Of a DNA stretch of 6,441 bases, positions 1 to 6,346 are shown in pieces. A program made the position numbers and the translations under genes. This DNA comes from Acidiferrobacteraceae bacterium (GTDB taxonomy: Bacteria > Pseudomonadota > Gammaproteobacteria > Arenicellales > UBA868), in NCBI GenBank assembly GCA_002713825.1, contig PAUU01000009.1, positions 15,986 to 22,426 on the forward strand, written 5' to 3'. The notes beneath the pieces were generated by a model. The model did not search any database. It was given only the letters and a program-made list of their open reading frames with translations, and was not told the DNA's origin. Position 1 is the stretch's first letter; each line of letters starts with the position of its first letter.

Positions 1-1038
1 GTGATTTCGGTCCGTGGGGAGAATGGGGCTTGGGTAATTGAAACCCGCGATCGAGACTCAAAGAAACAACGATTTCAGTCACGAGTGCTGGTGAACGCTG
101 CGGGTCCCTGGGTGTCGAATTTAACGGACTCCGTGATCGATGGCGCGATCAGTCGCAGGATGCGTCTTATTCGCGGGAGTCATATTGTTGTGCCCAAACT
201 CTACGCGCATAATCGTTGCTACCTGTTACAGAATTCAGACGATCGAATCGTTTTTGTTATTCCGTACGAAGAGAAGTTTTCTCTGATCGGCACTACCGAC
301 CGTGAGCATGAGGAAAGCCTCAAACAGGTCATCATCAGTGAAGACGAAGCGCAATATCTGTGTGCATCAGTCAATGACTATTTCCACTCGTCAATTACGC
401 TCGAGGATATTGTCTGGTCCTACTCCGCTGTTCGGCCGTTATTTGATGACGGTAATGCAGACGCAAAGTCGATAACACGGGACTACCGGATTACGTCTGA
501 AATCGATGGGACGGGCGCGCCGCTCATTAGCGTGTTGGGTGGAAAGATTACGACCTATCGAAAGCTTGCTGAGGATGTTCTGTCCGAGGTGAATCAAGCT
601 TTGGGAGTCAAAAACGAGGGGTGGACCGGATCCAGCCCTCTGCCAGGGGGTTCGTTTGATTTTCTTCGATTTGATAATGAGGTTGAGCAACTACAGCAAG
701 ACTATCCGTTTCTCTCTTATCCCCATGCTCATCGTTTGATGCGCCTTTATGGTTCGTTATCGAGGGAGATTCTGGGTAATGCGATGACTTATCGGGAGTT
801 GGGTCGTTTTTTTGGTGGTAATCTTTATGAGAATGAGGTGAGGTATCTGATGGAGCGTGAATGGGCGATGTCGGTTGAAGATATCTTGTGGAGACGCACA
901 AAAGAGGGATTGAATCTCTCTGATGGCGAAGTTCGCACGCTGAGTGACTTTTTTAAAGAAATCGTCAGTGAAGCCGATTCCCCCGGTGATGATGCGCAGG
1001 CCCTTGCAGAGTCAAGTACGGTTCATTCAGCCACATGA
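1..1038 (+). CDS. glpD: Aerobic glycerol-3-phosphate dehydrogenase, C-terminal part (5' end outside the window)
   Basis: This is the FAD-dependent, inner-membrane-associated enzyme that oxidises sn-glycerol 3-phosphate to dihydroxyacetone phosphate and passes electrons to quinone. About 345 residues are visible, against roughly 500 for the family. The N-terminal 155-165 residues, including the FAD-binding GxGxxG region, therefore lie upstream. The GTG at base 1 is just the edge of the open frame, not a start. Seen motifs in order are VNAAGPWV (31-38), RLIRGSHIVVP (55-65), RIVFVIP (82-88), IGTTD (96-100), YSAVRPLFDD (141-150) and LGGKITTYRKLAE (179-191). The C-terminal domain (about 216-320) carries EVRYLMEREWA and EDILWRRTKEG. 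These closely match remembered E. coli GlpD rather than anaerobic GlpA or bacterial glycerol oxidases. The tail after residue 322 is acidic and Ala/Ser-rich, probably unstructured. The stop overlaps the next start (ATGA), so an operon with the phosphate transport genes is likely. Confidence 0.96.
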   Translation: MISVRGENGAWVIETRDRDSKKQRFQSRVLVNAAGPWVSNLTDSVIDGAISRRMRLIRGSHIVVPKLYAHNRCYLLQNSDDRIVFVIPYEEKFSLIGTTDREHEESLKQVIISEDEAQYLCASVNDYFHSSITLEDIVWSYSAVRPLFDDGNADAKSITRDYRITSEIDGTGAPLISVLGGKITTYRKLAEDVLSEVNQALGVKNEGWTGSSPLPGGSFDFLRFDNEVEQLQQDYPFLSYPHAHRLMRLYGSLSREILGNAMTYRELGRFFGGNLYENEVRYLMEREWAMSVEDILWRRTKEGLNLSDGEVRTLSDFFKEIVSEADSPGDDAQALAESSTVHSAT

Positions 1039-1718
1039 GCAGATCGAGCTTTTTCAGCAGTTTCAAACCGGCCGGTAGTTTGCTTCGAACCAGCAAAGCG
1101 GTCGAAGCACAGGTTGAGAGTTTTTTATCAACCGTGGTGGACTCGGGACAGATCTTTTCCAAAGCGTTCGACGCTTACCTGTCGGAAGGGGCCTCGACAG
1201 ATTTTCAGGCTCTGGCCGATGAAATCAGGGAGCTCGAACGCCAAGGAGATGATCTGCGTCGCGAGATTGAAACTGAGCTTTACACCAGAACCCTTATCCC
1301 TGACCTTCGAAGTGATGTGCTGAGTCTGGTCGAGAATATCGACAAGTTGACCAATCTCTACAAAGCCAACCTGTTTCGGCTATCTATCCAGAATCCGGAG
1401 ATTCCCAAGACCTTTCACGAGGATTACCGAGAGCTCACCCGTCTTGCGGTTAGCTGTGCAGAGGCGGTGATTGATACAACCCGCTCTTTTTTCACCGACC
1501 ATCATGCGGTTCGGGCCGGAGCGAAGCATGTTGCAGAGCTTGAGACACAAGCAGATGAGGTCAGCACACCCTTGCAACGGCGAATCTTCGAGAGTGATCT
1601 CGAGCTGGCACACAAGGTCCAATTGCGTTACTTCGTAGAGAAATTGGATGAAGTGGCCAATCAGGCCGAGGATGTTGCAGATCAGCTGGCGATAAGCGCA
1701 ATCAAGCGCCGGATCTAG
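1035..1718 (+). CDS. DUF47 family (PhoU-like) protein, partner of the PiT phosphate transporter
   Basis: A 227-residue, all-helical soluble protein of the DUF47/TIGR00153 family, which is distantly related to PhoU. Family members are usually encoded next to a PiT permease, as here and in the Sinorhizobium meliloti orfA-pit operon, and are thought to modulate phosphate uptake. The exact mechanism is not settled. Acidic clusters typical of PhoU-like metal-binding helices are visible: ELERQGDD (66-73), VENIDKLTN (99-107), ELETQADE (168-175) and VEKLDEVANQAEDVADQL (201-218). No signal peptide or membrane segment is seen. The ATG is chosen because it overlaps the glpD stop by four bases and because the N-terminus FFSSFKPAG followed by an amphipathic helix fits the family. 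No clear Shine-Dalgarno sequence precedes it, so translation probably depends on ribosomes finishing glpD. The length is normal for the family. Confidence 0.93.
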   Translation: MSRSSFFSSFKPAGSLLRTSKAVEAQVESFLSTVVDSGQIFSKAFDAYLSEGASTDFQALADEIRELERQGDDLRREIETELYTRTLIPDLRSDVLSLVENIDKLTNLYKANLFRLSIQNPEIPKTFHEDYRELTRLAVSCAEAVIDTTRSFFTDHHAVRAGAKHVAELETQADEVSTPLQRRIFESDLELAHKVQLRYFVEKLDEVANQAEDVADQLAISAIKRRI

Positions 1719-1727
1719 TTATTCCAG

Positions 1728-2762
1728 GTGGAAATCTCGTTTCTGATTTTCCTCTGCGGAGGGCTGTTTCTTGGATGGGCGTTGGGGGCAAACGACTCGG
1801 CTAATGTATTCGGTACCGCTGTTGGCACCCGGATGCTTCGCTTTGGCGTTGCTGCTGCCCTTTGCAGCGTCGGAGTTATTTTCGGCGCTGTAGTCAGTGG
1901 CGCCGGACCAACCGAAACCCTGAATAAACTAGCGTCAATCGATGCGCTGTCGGATGCCGGTATCGCAAGCGCCTGCGCTGGATTAACGGTCTTTTTGATG
2001 ACCTGGCGGGGACTGCCGGTATCCACCAGTCAAGCGGTGGTTGGAGCCCTGATTGGCTGGAATACCTGGAATGGGATCTCGACCGATACCCAGGTCGTGA
2101 CAAAAATTGTCATGACGTGGGCGCTCTGTCCGATTCTCGCTGCAGTTATCGCGGCAATTCTCCTGCCACTAACAGGGCTTGCCTTGCGTGCTTCACGGAT
2201 GCATCTTTTTCGCCAGGATGCCTTGACGCGCTATGCTCTGATTCTGGCTGGTGTGTTTGGCGCCTATAGTTTGGGTGCCAACAATATTGCAAACGTGATG
2301 GGTCCTTTTGTCGGCGTGGTGCAATTCAGCTCAGTCGACTTTTATGGTTTATTCTCACTTAACCCGCTTCAGCAGTTATTCTTGCTGGGCGGCGTCGCGA
2401 TCAGCATAGGAGTTTTTACGTACTCTCGCCGGGTGATGTTCACGGTGAGCAGAGATCTGTACAACCTTTCGCCCGTGGCCGGATGGGTAGTGATTATGGC
2501 GCACTCCATCGTGTTGTTTCTGTTTGCATCAAAAGGGCTTTCAGACTGGTTGAATGGTGTCGGCCTTCCGCAGATGCCCCTCGTGCCTGTATCGAGTTCA
2601 CAAGCCGTAATCGGAGCCGTGTTGGGAATCGGACTTATTCGCGGGAGACACGGAATCCGTTGGGGGGTTCTTGGCGAAATAGGTTTGGGCTGGCTGTTGA
2701 CTCCTCTGATATCGGCGGCGCTCTGCATTGGCGCTCTTTCAGGCTTTTATCTGTTCTTTTAA
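1728..2762 (+). CDS. pit: Inorganic phosphate transporter, PiT family
   Basis: A polytopic inner-membrane permease that takes up phosphate (in the family, usually as a metal-phosphate complex) with protons or other cations. At 344 residues it belongs to the short PiT class (about 330-350) rather than the roughly 500-residue E. coli PitA type with a large central loop. The internal duplication of the family is clear. Repeat one has GANDSANVFGTAVGT (20-34) and LPVSTSQAVVGALIG (96-110). Repeat two has GANNIANVMGPFVG (183-196) and VPVSSSQAVIGAVLG (286-300), followed by a C-terminal W-LLTP segment near 322-326. About ten hydrophobic stretches alternate with short loops. The start is GTG at 1728: the frame is closed upstream by the DUF47 stop codon, and no in-frame start precedes the first GANDSAN motif. 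No good Shine-Dalgarno sequence is seen, so coupling to the DUF47 gene nine bases upstream is likely. Confidence 0.95.
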   Translation: MEISFLIFLCGGLFLGWALGANDSANVFGTAVGTRMLRFGVAAALCSVGVIFGAVVSGAGPTETLNKLASIDALSDAGIASACAGLTVFLMTWRGLPVSTSQAVVGALIGWNTWNGISTDTQVVTKIVMTWALCPILAAVIAAILLPLTGLALRASRMHLFRQDALTRYALILAGVFGAYSLGANNIANVMGPFVGVVQFSSVDFYGLFSLNPLQQLFLLGGVAISIGVFTYSRRVMFTVSRDLYNLSPVAGWVVIMAHSIVLFLFASKGLSDWLNGVGLPQMPLVPVSSSQAVIGAVLGIGLIRGRHGIRWGVLGEIGLGWLLTPLISAALCIGALSGFYLFF

Positions 2763-2776
2763 CCGCCTTTCTGACT

Positions 2777-2795
2777 TGTCGACGGCGAGTCGACA
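2777..2795. terminator. Small hairpin downstream of pit, possible weak terminator
   Basis: A perfect 7-bp inverted repeat, TGTCGAC and GTCGACA, separated by a 5-base loop (GGCGA), begins 14 bases after the permease stop. It could end or stabilise the glpD-DUF47-pit transcript. No T-tract follows (the next bases are TTCCCATC), so it is not a typical intrinsic terminator. It may be an mRNA-stabilising hairpin, or chance. Confidence 0.3.
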
Positions 2796-2990
2796 TTCCC
2801 ATCTGTTGTGTTGAAACGAAGGCCTCCCCTCTATGTGAAGTCGGTTGCGACAGTGAGCTCGCTCGGCCCGGAATTCTGTGATTCAATAACCGGCTGTCAA
2901 GAAACTGTTCTTTCCTAACACCGCAATGAAAAAGATCCTCGCACTGAAGTAACCTAACGTATTCGATTGCCTGAATAGGGTCCAAGCACG

Positions 2991-4151
2991 ATGAAGAGTA
3001 TCCGAGTCATTGATCTGACGAGTGTCCTATCAGGCCCCTTTTGCACATGGCTCTTATCAACGCTTGGGGCAGAGGTCATCAAGGTAGAGAGCCCAAAAGG
3101 GGATCTGGCTCGGGGGACACCTCCTTTCGAAGACGGTGTCAGTCTTTACTTTGCATCCCTTAACCGCAACAAGCGTTCTATTGTGCTCGATCTAAAGAGC
3201 GAAGGGGGCAGACGTGCTTTGCATCGGTTGCTGGAGACAGCCGACGTGCTGGTTGAAAACATGCGTCCGGGTGTTCGGGACCGGCTGGGATGCAGTGACG
3301 ATGATCTGAAAAAAATCAATCCAAATCTGATTTGCGCCTCTATTAGCGGGTTTGGGCAAAAGGGTTCGCTTTCAAAACGTCCGGCCTATGACATCGTCGT
3401 TCAGGCGATGAGCGGCATGATGAGTGTTAACGGTCCCCTAGGTGGACCTCCTACTCGGGTGGGTTACTCGGTCGGAGACATCTCCGCTGCGCTTTTTACG
3501 ACGATTGGCATTCTTCAACGTCTTTATGAGCGTGACGCGACCGGTAATGGCTCGGGCTCGACTCTGGATGTCTCAATGCTGGCTTGCCAGTGGACGTGCC
3601 TGGAAAATGCGTTTGCGCGCTACCTCAATGCCGGCATCGTGGCCGGCCCAATCGGATCACGCCATCCCTCGATGACACCCTTCGAGCCGTATCCTACCGC
3701 TGATCAGGAAATTGTGATCGGTCTTGGCAGCGGACAGGACTGGCCCAATTTCTGTGAAACCATCGGCCTGCCCGAATTAAGTGATGATCCGCGATTCGCG
3801 GAGGATGAAGTCCGACTGACGCATCGGGATCTGCTCGACAAAATATTGGGTCAACACTTCAAGCAAAAGCCGTCGGCTCATTGGCTCACCTTGCTGATTG
3901 AAAATGAGATTCCCTGCTCAGCCATCGAGAACGTTGAAAGTGTGGCCAGCAATCCCATTAGTGCGGAATATGATGCATTCTCATCAGTGAATACGCCAGG
4001 CGGAGGCGAGATGCGCTTTGTCAGAAATCCTATTGCGGATCCAGATGATGCCGAATCTGCTGCGCCGACTCTCGGGCAACATACGAGCGAGATTCTTTCA
4101 GAGCTAGGCTATACCCCAGATGAGATTCAGGGTATGCTTGGTCAAGCATGA
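2991..4151 (+). CDS. CaiB/BaiF CoA-transferase family protein (family III), substrate unknown
   Basis: Family III CoA-transferases move CoA from one acyl-CoA to a carboxylic acid through an aspartyl-CoA intermediate, in the cytoplasm, usually as an interlocked dimer. The 386-residue length is typical. Seen motifs are VIDLTSVLSGPFCTWLL (6-22), LGAEVIKVESP (25-35), NRNKRSIVLDLK (58-69), DVLVENMRPGV (85-95), SISGFGQ (117-123) and PAYDIVVQAMSG (131-142). VGYSVGDISAALF (157-169) holds the likely catalytic Asp163, aligned with the family nucleophile. The C-terminal family signature LGQHTSEILSELGYTPDEI is at 361-379. An AGGG Shine-Dalgarno sequence lies ten bases before the ATG. The gene stands alone between unrelated genes: no acyl-CoA dehydrogenase, hydratase, lyase or decarboxylase is adjacent, so the acid used (for example formate/oxalate, carnitine, succinate/citramalate or aryl-succinate type) cannot be inferred. 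It converges on the cryptochrome gene 21 bases downstream. Confidence 0.94.
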   Translation: MKSIRVIDLTSVLSGPFCTWLLSTLGAEVIKVESPKGDLARGTPPFEDGVSLYFASLNRNKRSIVLDLKSEGGRRALHRLLETADVLVENMRPGVRDRLGCSDDDLKKINPNLICASISGFGQKGSLSKRPAYDIVVQAMSGMMSVNGPLGGPPTRVGYSVGDISAALFTTIGILQRLYERDATGNGSGSTLDVSMLACQWTCLENAFARYLNAGIVAGPIGSRHPSMTPFEPYPTADQEIVIGLGSGQDWPNFCETIGLPELSDDPRFAEDEVRLTHRDLLDKILGQHFKQKPSAHWLTLLIENEIPCSAIENVESVASNPISAEYDAFSSVNTPGGGEMRFVRNPIADPDDAESAAPTLGQHTSEILSELGYTPDEIQGMLGQA

Positions 4152-4153
4152 AC

Positions 4154-4170
4154 GCTGTCGAATTGACAGC
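4154..4170. terminator. Inverted repeat between convergent genes, candidate bidirectional terminator
   Basis: A perfect 6-bp stem, GCTGTC and GACAGC, with a 5-base loop (GAATT) fills most of the 21-base gap between the stops of the CoA-transferase gene (+) and the cryptochrome gene (-). The position is where a shared terminator is expected. Neither flank has a T-tract, so efficient intrinsic termination is uncertain. Confidence 0.4.
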
Positions 4171-4172
4171 AA

Positions 4173-5456
4173 TCAGTGTTCAAATATTCGTGGACTGGGT
4201 CCCAACCAGCGGTCTCGATAGGTCTTTTTGGGATCGTACCGTTCGGCCTGCGATTCGAGATTAAAAATCCGACCACCACGCGGGTCTGCCCCAACGCCTG
4301 CGATGTAGGCCCAGTTTCCCCAATTGCTGGCTACGTCGAAATCTACCAGCTGACTCTCAAACCAGGCGGCACCTAACCGCCAATCAAGATCGTATTCGTA
4401 AATAAGATGGCTGGCCACTAGCTGGCGTCCCCGATTACTCAGCCAACCCGTTTGCCTTAACTCACGCATGGCAGCGTCAATAATGTCGACGCCGGTGTTG
4501 CCTGAACACCAGTTTCCAAAAAGCACAGATTCGGAGTTGATAACCTCATAGCCGCCATTTTTACCGGTTTTAGTAAAAAGGATGGAGCCGATTAGGCGGC
4601 TGTACCATCGAAAAAATTCTCGCCATAACAATTCAAATCGTAACCAATAAGTTGACTCATTGACTCCATAGCTCTCTTCATATTCCAAGGTGTCGTGCCA
4701 GACCTGTCTGACTGACAGACATCCGTGGGCCAGCCAGGCGGAAAGTCGACTAGACATATTTGCCCCCTCGAGGGCATTGCGGGTTTTCTTATAGGTTGAT
4801 AATGCACCGCTTTCGAGGTACTGCTGCCAGCGTGGCTGCTCATAACACTGTTTTTCAAAATACCTTGCTTCATAAAGTTCTGGCGGATCAAGCCATATTT
4901 GTGCGACAGGGGAACCCAGCCCGGAGAACTTAACCGGGTGGGCGGGAACAACCGACTCATCTTTCTCAATGGTTTTACGGAATCGTGTAAAACTGCAGGG
5001 AAGTTGTTCAAGCGCGGAGTTGATGTTTGCTGCCTGAAAGAGTTCATCACTTTGAGTGGTGAGGACCTTAACCCCAAGGTTTTGGAGTCTGCGATTCTCT
5101 ACTGCCTCCTCAGTAGCGAGAGGCAAGTCCGTGATAATGGCAGAGATGGTGAACCGCTCCCTGATCTGTCCAACCAGTGTTGAAGGTTCGCCAGCACCTA
5201 TCCAAAGAGAAATGCCATGCTTTAGGAGTTCAGTGCGCAATCGGATCAAGGTATTGACCCTGAAGCATTTCCAGGCACAACCCGTCCGGGCGAGTCCGAA
5301 CTGGTGATGCTCCCATCGTCGGGGTTCCAGGCAGGCGAGAGCGATGCAGTCAGTGCTGGACTGCCCTGCCGTTTCCAGAGCCAAATTGAGGCTGGGATTA
5401 TCATCTACGCGACAAGTGTCTCGGACAAGCCAGATAGTTATGGATCGCTTGCTCAT
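4173..5456 (-). CDS. DASH family cryptochrome / single-strand-active photolyase-like protein
   Basis: A flavoprotein of the photolyase/cryptochrome superfamily. Characterised DASH members bind FAD and MTHF and repair cyclobutane pyrimidine dimers mainly in single-stranded DNA. Some have signalling roles. The 427-residue length is at the short end of bacterial DASH proteins. The N-terminal alpha/beta antenna domain spans about 1-135. DASH-typical motifs follow: CSFTRFRKTIE (154-164), STYKKTRNALEGA (220-232), YWLRFELLWREFFRW (270-284) and FTKTGKNGGYE (294-304). TGWLSNRGRQLVAS (336-349), SNWGNWAYIAGVGADPR (377-393) and FNLESQAERYDP (398-409) complete the set. Trp316, Trp359 and Trp382 occupy the electron-transfer triad positions, and Asn378 sits at the flavin N5 position. 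Oddities are WLVRDTCRVDDNP in place of the usual WFRNDLRLHDNP, and Met234/Ala240 in the FAD-phosphate loop where Tyr and Pro are usual. The ATG is the only plausible start, as a stop lies eight codons upstream. No clear Shine-Dalgarno sequence is visible. Confidence 0.94.
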   Translation of the reverse strand: MSKRSITIWLVRDTCRVDDNPSLNLALETAGQSSTDCIALACLEPRRWEHHQFGLARTGCAWKCFRVNTLIRLRTELLKHGISLWIGAGEPSTLVGQIRERFTISAIITDLPLATEEAVENRRLQNLGVKVLTTQSDELFQAANINSALEQLPCSFTRFRKTIEKDESVVPAHPVKFSGLGSPVAQIWLDPPELYEARYFEKQCYEQPRWQQYLESGALSTYKKTRNALEGANMSSRLSAWLAHGCLSVRQVWHDTLEYEESYGVNESTYWLRFELLWREFFRWYSRLIGSILFTKTGKNGGYEVINSESVLFGNWCSGNTGVDIIDAAMRELRQTGWLSNRGRQLVASHLIYEYDLDWRLGAAWFESQLVDFDVASNWGNWAYIAGVGADPRGGRIFNLESQAERYDPKKTYRDRWLGPSPRIFEH

Positions 5457-5493
5457 AAAGAACGGTTCAGGGAGTGTCTATGGACCACCGCGA

Positions 5494-5522
5494 CTCTAAG
5501 GCGGGCGTAGGTCCCAGGTTCA
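5494..5522 (-). promoter_or_regulatory. Candidate ECF sigma (RpoE-ChrR-like) promoter for the cryptochrome gene
   Basis: On the minus strand, TGAACC (5522-5517) and TAGAG (5498-5494) are separated by exactly 18 bases. The -10-like element lies 38-42 bases upstream of the cryptochrome ATG. This resembles, with mismatches, the TGATCC-18-TAAG type of promoter remembered for the ECF sigma factors controlled by ChrR in response to singlet oxygen, which often drive photolyase/cryptochrome genes. No good sigma-70 promoter was seen in the same place. The match is imperfect and could be chance. Confidence 0.3.
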
Positions 5523-5525
5523 CTT

Positions 5526-5550
5526 TGTGTAGACATTCAGAAGGCATGCC
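5526..5550. promoter_or_regulatory. Two short palindromes in the divergent intergenic region, possible operators
   Basis: TGTGTAGACA (5526-5535) has dyad form TGTnTAnACA, with one non-pairing position per arm. GGCATGCC (5543-5550) is a perfect 8-bp palindrome. Their central position between divergent promoters would suit a shared regulator, but no known operator is matched and no regulator gene is in the window. Confidence 0.2.
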
Positions 5551-5593
5551 ACCGCTAGACTCGTAAGCTGTCGATTAAACACGGGGATTCAAT

Positions 5594-6346
5594 ATGCCGG
5601 ACGTAGTCCTGGTGCAGGGAGCAAGCCGAGGTTTGGGCCTGGCGTTCGTTAAGCGCCTAATTGAACAGTCCGCTTCCTCAAAAGTCATTGCCACCTGCCG
5701 AGATCCCAACTCGGCCGCGGTACTGCGGGAACTCGTTGAATCACACCCGGAGCGAGTCACGCTGCTCCGGCTCGATGTAACAGATATTGATTCACTTGAA
5801 GCAGTTGCAGATACGGTTTCCGCCTCTGGCATTCCGATTGACCTGCTTATCAATTGTGCGGGAGCGTTACATAGTCCAGAGGGCCTTCGTCCTGAAAAAC
5901 GGCTGCAGGATGTTTGTCTGAATAACCTGGAGCAGTACTTCCGGATCAATACCTTCGGTCCGTTGATGGTGGCAAAATATTTAGTCCCTCTCATGACCCG
6001 GCGGGGGAGGACAATTATTGCGAACCTGTCCGCTCGTGTGGGAAGTATTAGTGATAATCGATTGGGGGGTTGGTACGGATACCGGGCGAGCAAGTCGGCA
6101 CAAAACATGATGACTAAGACGCTGTCGATAGAGCTCAAAAGAACCCATCCGGAGATGATCTGTGTGGGGTTGCATCCCGGTACAGTCGCTACCGAACTCT
6201 CTGCCCCTTTTTCCAGCCGAGTAGATCCTGAACAACTGTTCTCGCCAGAAGATGCCGCGACTAAACTGCTCGCGGTCATCGAAAAGCTGGTGCCGGAGGA
6301 TACGGGAAAAGTCTTTGCTTATGATGGGTCAGAGGTGCCGTGGTGA
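5594..6346 (+). CDS. Short-chain dehydrogenase/reductase, C-factor-like, substrate unknown
   Basis: A 250-residue classical SDR, predicted to be a cytoplasmic NAD(P)-dependent oxidoreductase with a Rossmann fold. The cofactor loop GASRGLG (9-15) is next to the N-terminus, with LDVTD at 60-64 and NCAG at 87-90. The catalytic set is Asn119, Ser146 (in NLSARVGS), Tyr163 and Lys167 (YRASK), so it should be active. The LHPGTVATELSAPF segment (193-206) and the SARVGSISDNRLGGWYGYRASK layout resemble the C-factor (CsgA-like) branch of SDRs rather than FabG. Arg12 in the glycine loop hints at NADPH, but this is inference. The ATG is preceded by CGGGGA seven to twelve bases upstream. The gene is divergent from the DASH cryptochrome gene. 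As remembered, C-factor-like SDRs recur in light-responsive ChrR/photolyase clusters of marine gammaproteobacteria, which hints at a role in photo-oxidative stress. The substrate cannot be told. Confidence 0.92.
   Translation: MPDVVLVQGASRGLGLAFVKRLIEQSASSKVIATCRDPNSAAVLRELVESHPERVTLLRLDVTDIDSLEAVADTVSASGIPIDLLINCAGALHSPEGLRPEKRLQDVCLNNLEQYFRINTFGPLMVAKYLVPLMTRRGRTIIANLSARVGSISDNRLGGWYGYRASKSAQNMMTKTLSIELKRTHPEMICVGLHPGTVATELSAPFSSRVDPEQLFSPEDAATKLLAVIEKLVPEDTGKVFAYDGSEVPW

Noticed and set aside
608..901. 97-codon minus-strand open frame inside glpD
   Set aside because: His/Ser/Pro-rich translation without motifs, lying entirely opposite the conserved GlpD C-terminal domain. It is a shadow.
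2811..2837. TTGAAA (2811-2816) with TATGTG (2832-2837) as a promoter for the CoA-transferase gene
   Set aside because: The spacer is only 15 bases and the -10 box is poor. It lies about 150 bases from the start, so it is too weak to annotate.
2483..2881. 132-codon open frame overlapping the 3' end of the permease gene on the + strand
   Set aside because: It lies mostly inside the clearly coding permease in another frame, has no recognisable domain, and its composition (many Arg, Cys) is typical of a shadow frame.
2926..2952. Eight-codon mini-ORF encoding MKKILALK in the gap before the CoA-transferase gene
   Set aside because: It has no Shine-Dalgarno sequence, is extremely short and shows no attenuator-like run of one amino acid. 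It reads like a lipoprotein-type beginning but stops at once, so chance is the simplest explanation.
4163..4191. TTGACA at 4163-4168 as a possible -35 box of an antisense promoter into the cryptochrome gene
   Set aside because: The bases about 17 positions downstream do not form a convincing -10 box, and TTGACA is explained as the right arm of the inverted repeat.
5575..6279. 234-codon open frame on the minus strand opposite the dehydrogenase gene
   Set aside because: It is antisense to an SDR with intact motifs. The Ser/Arg/Thr-rich low-complexity translation has no family resemblance, so it is a shadow of the real gene.
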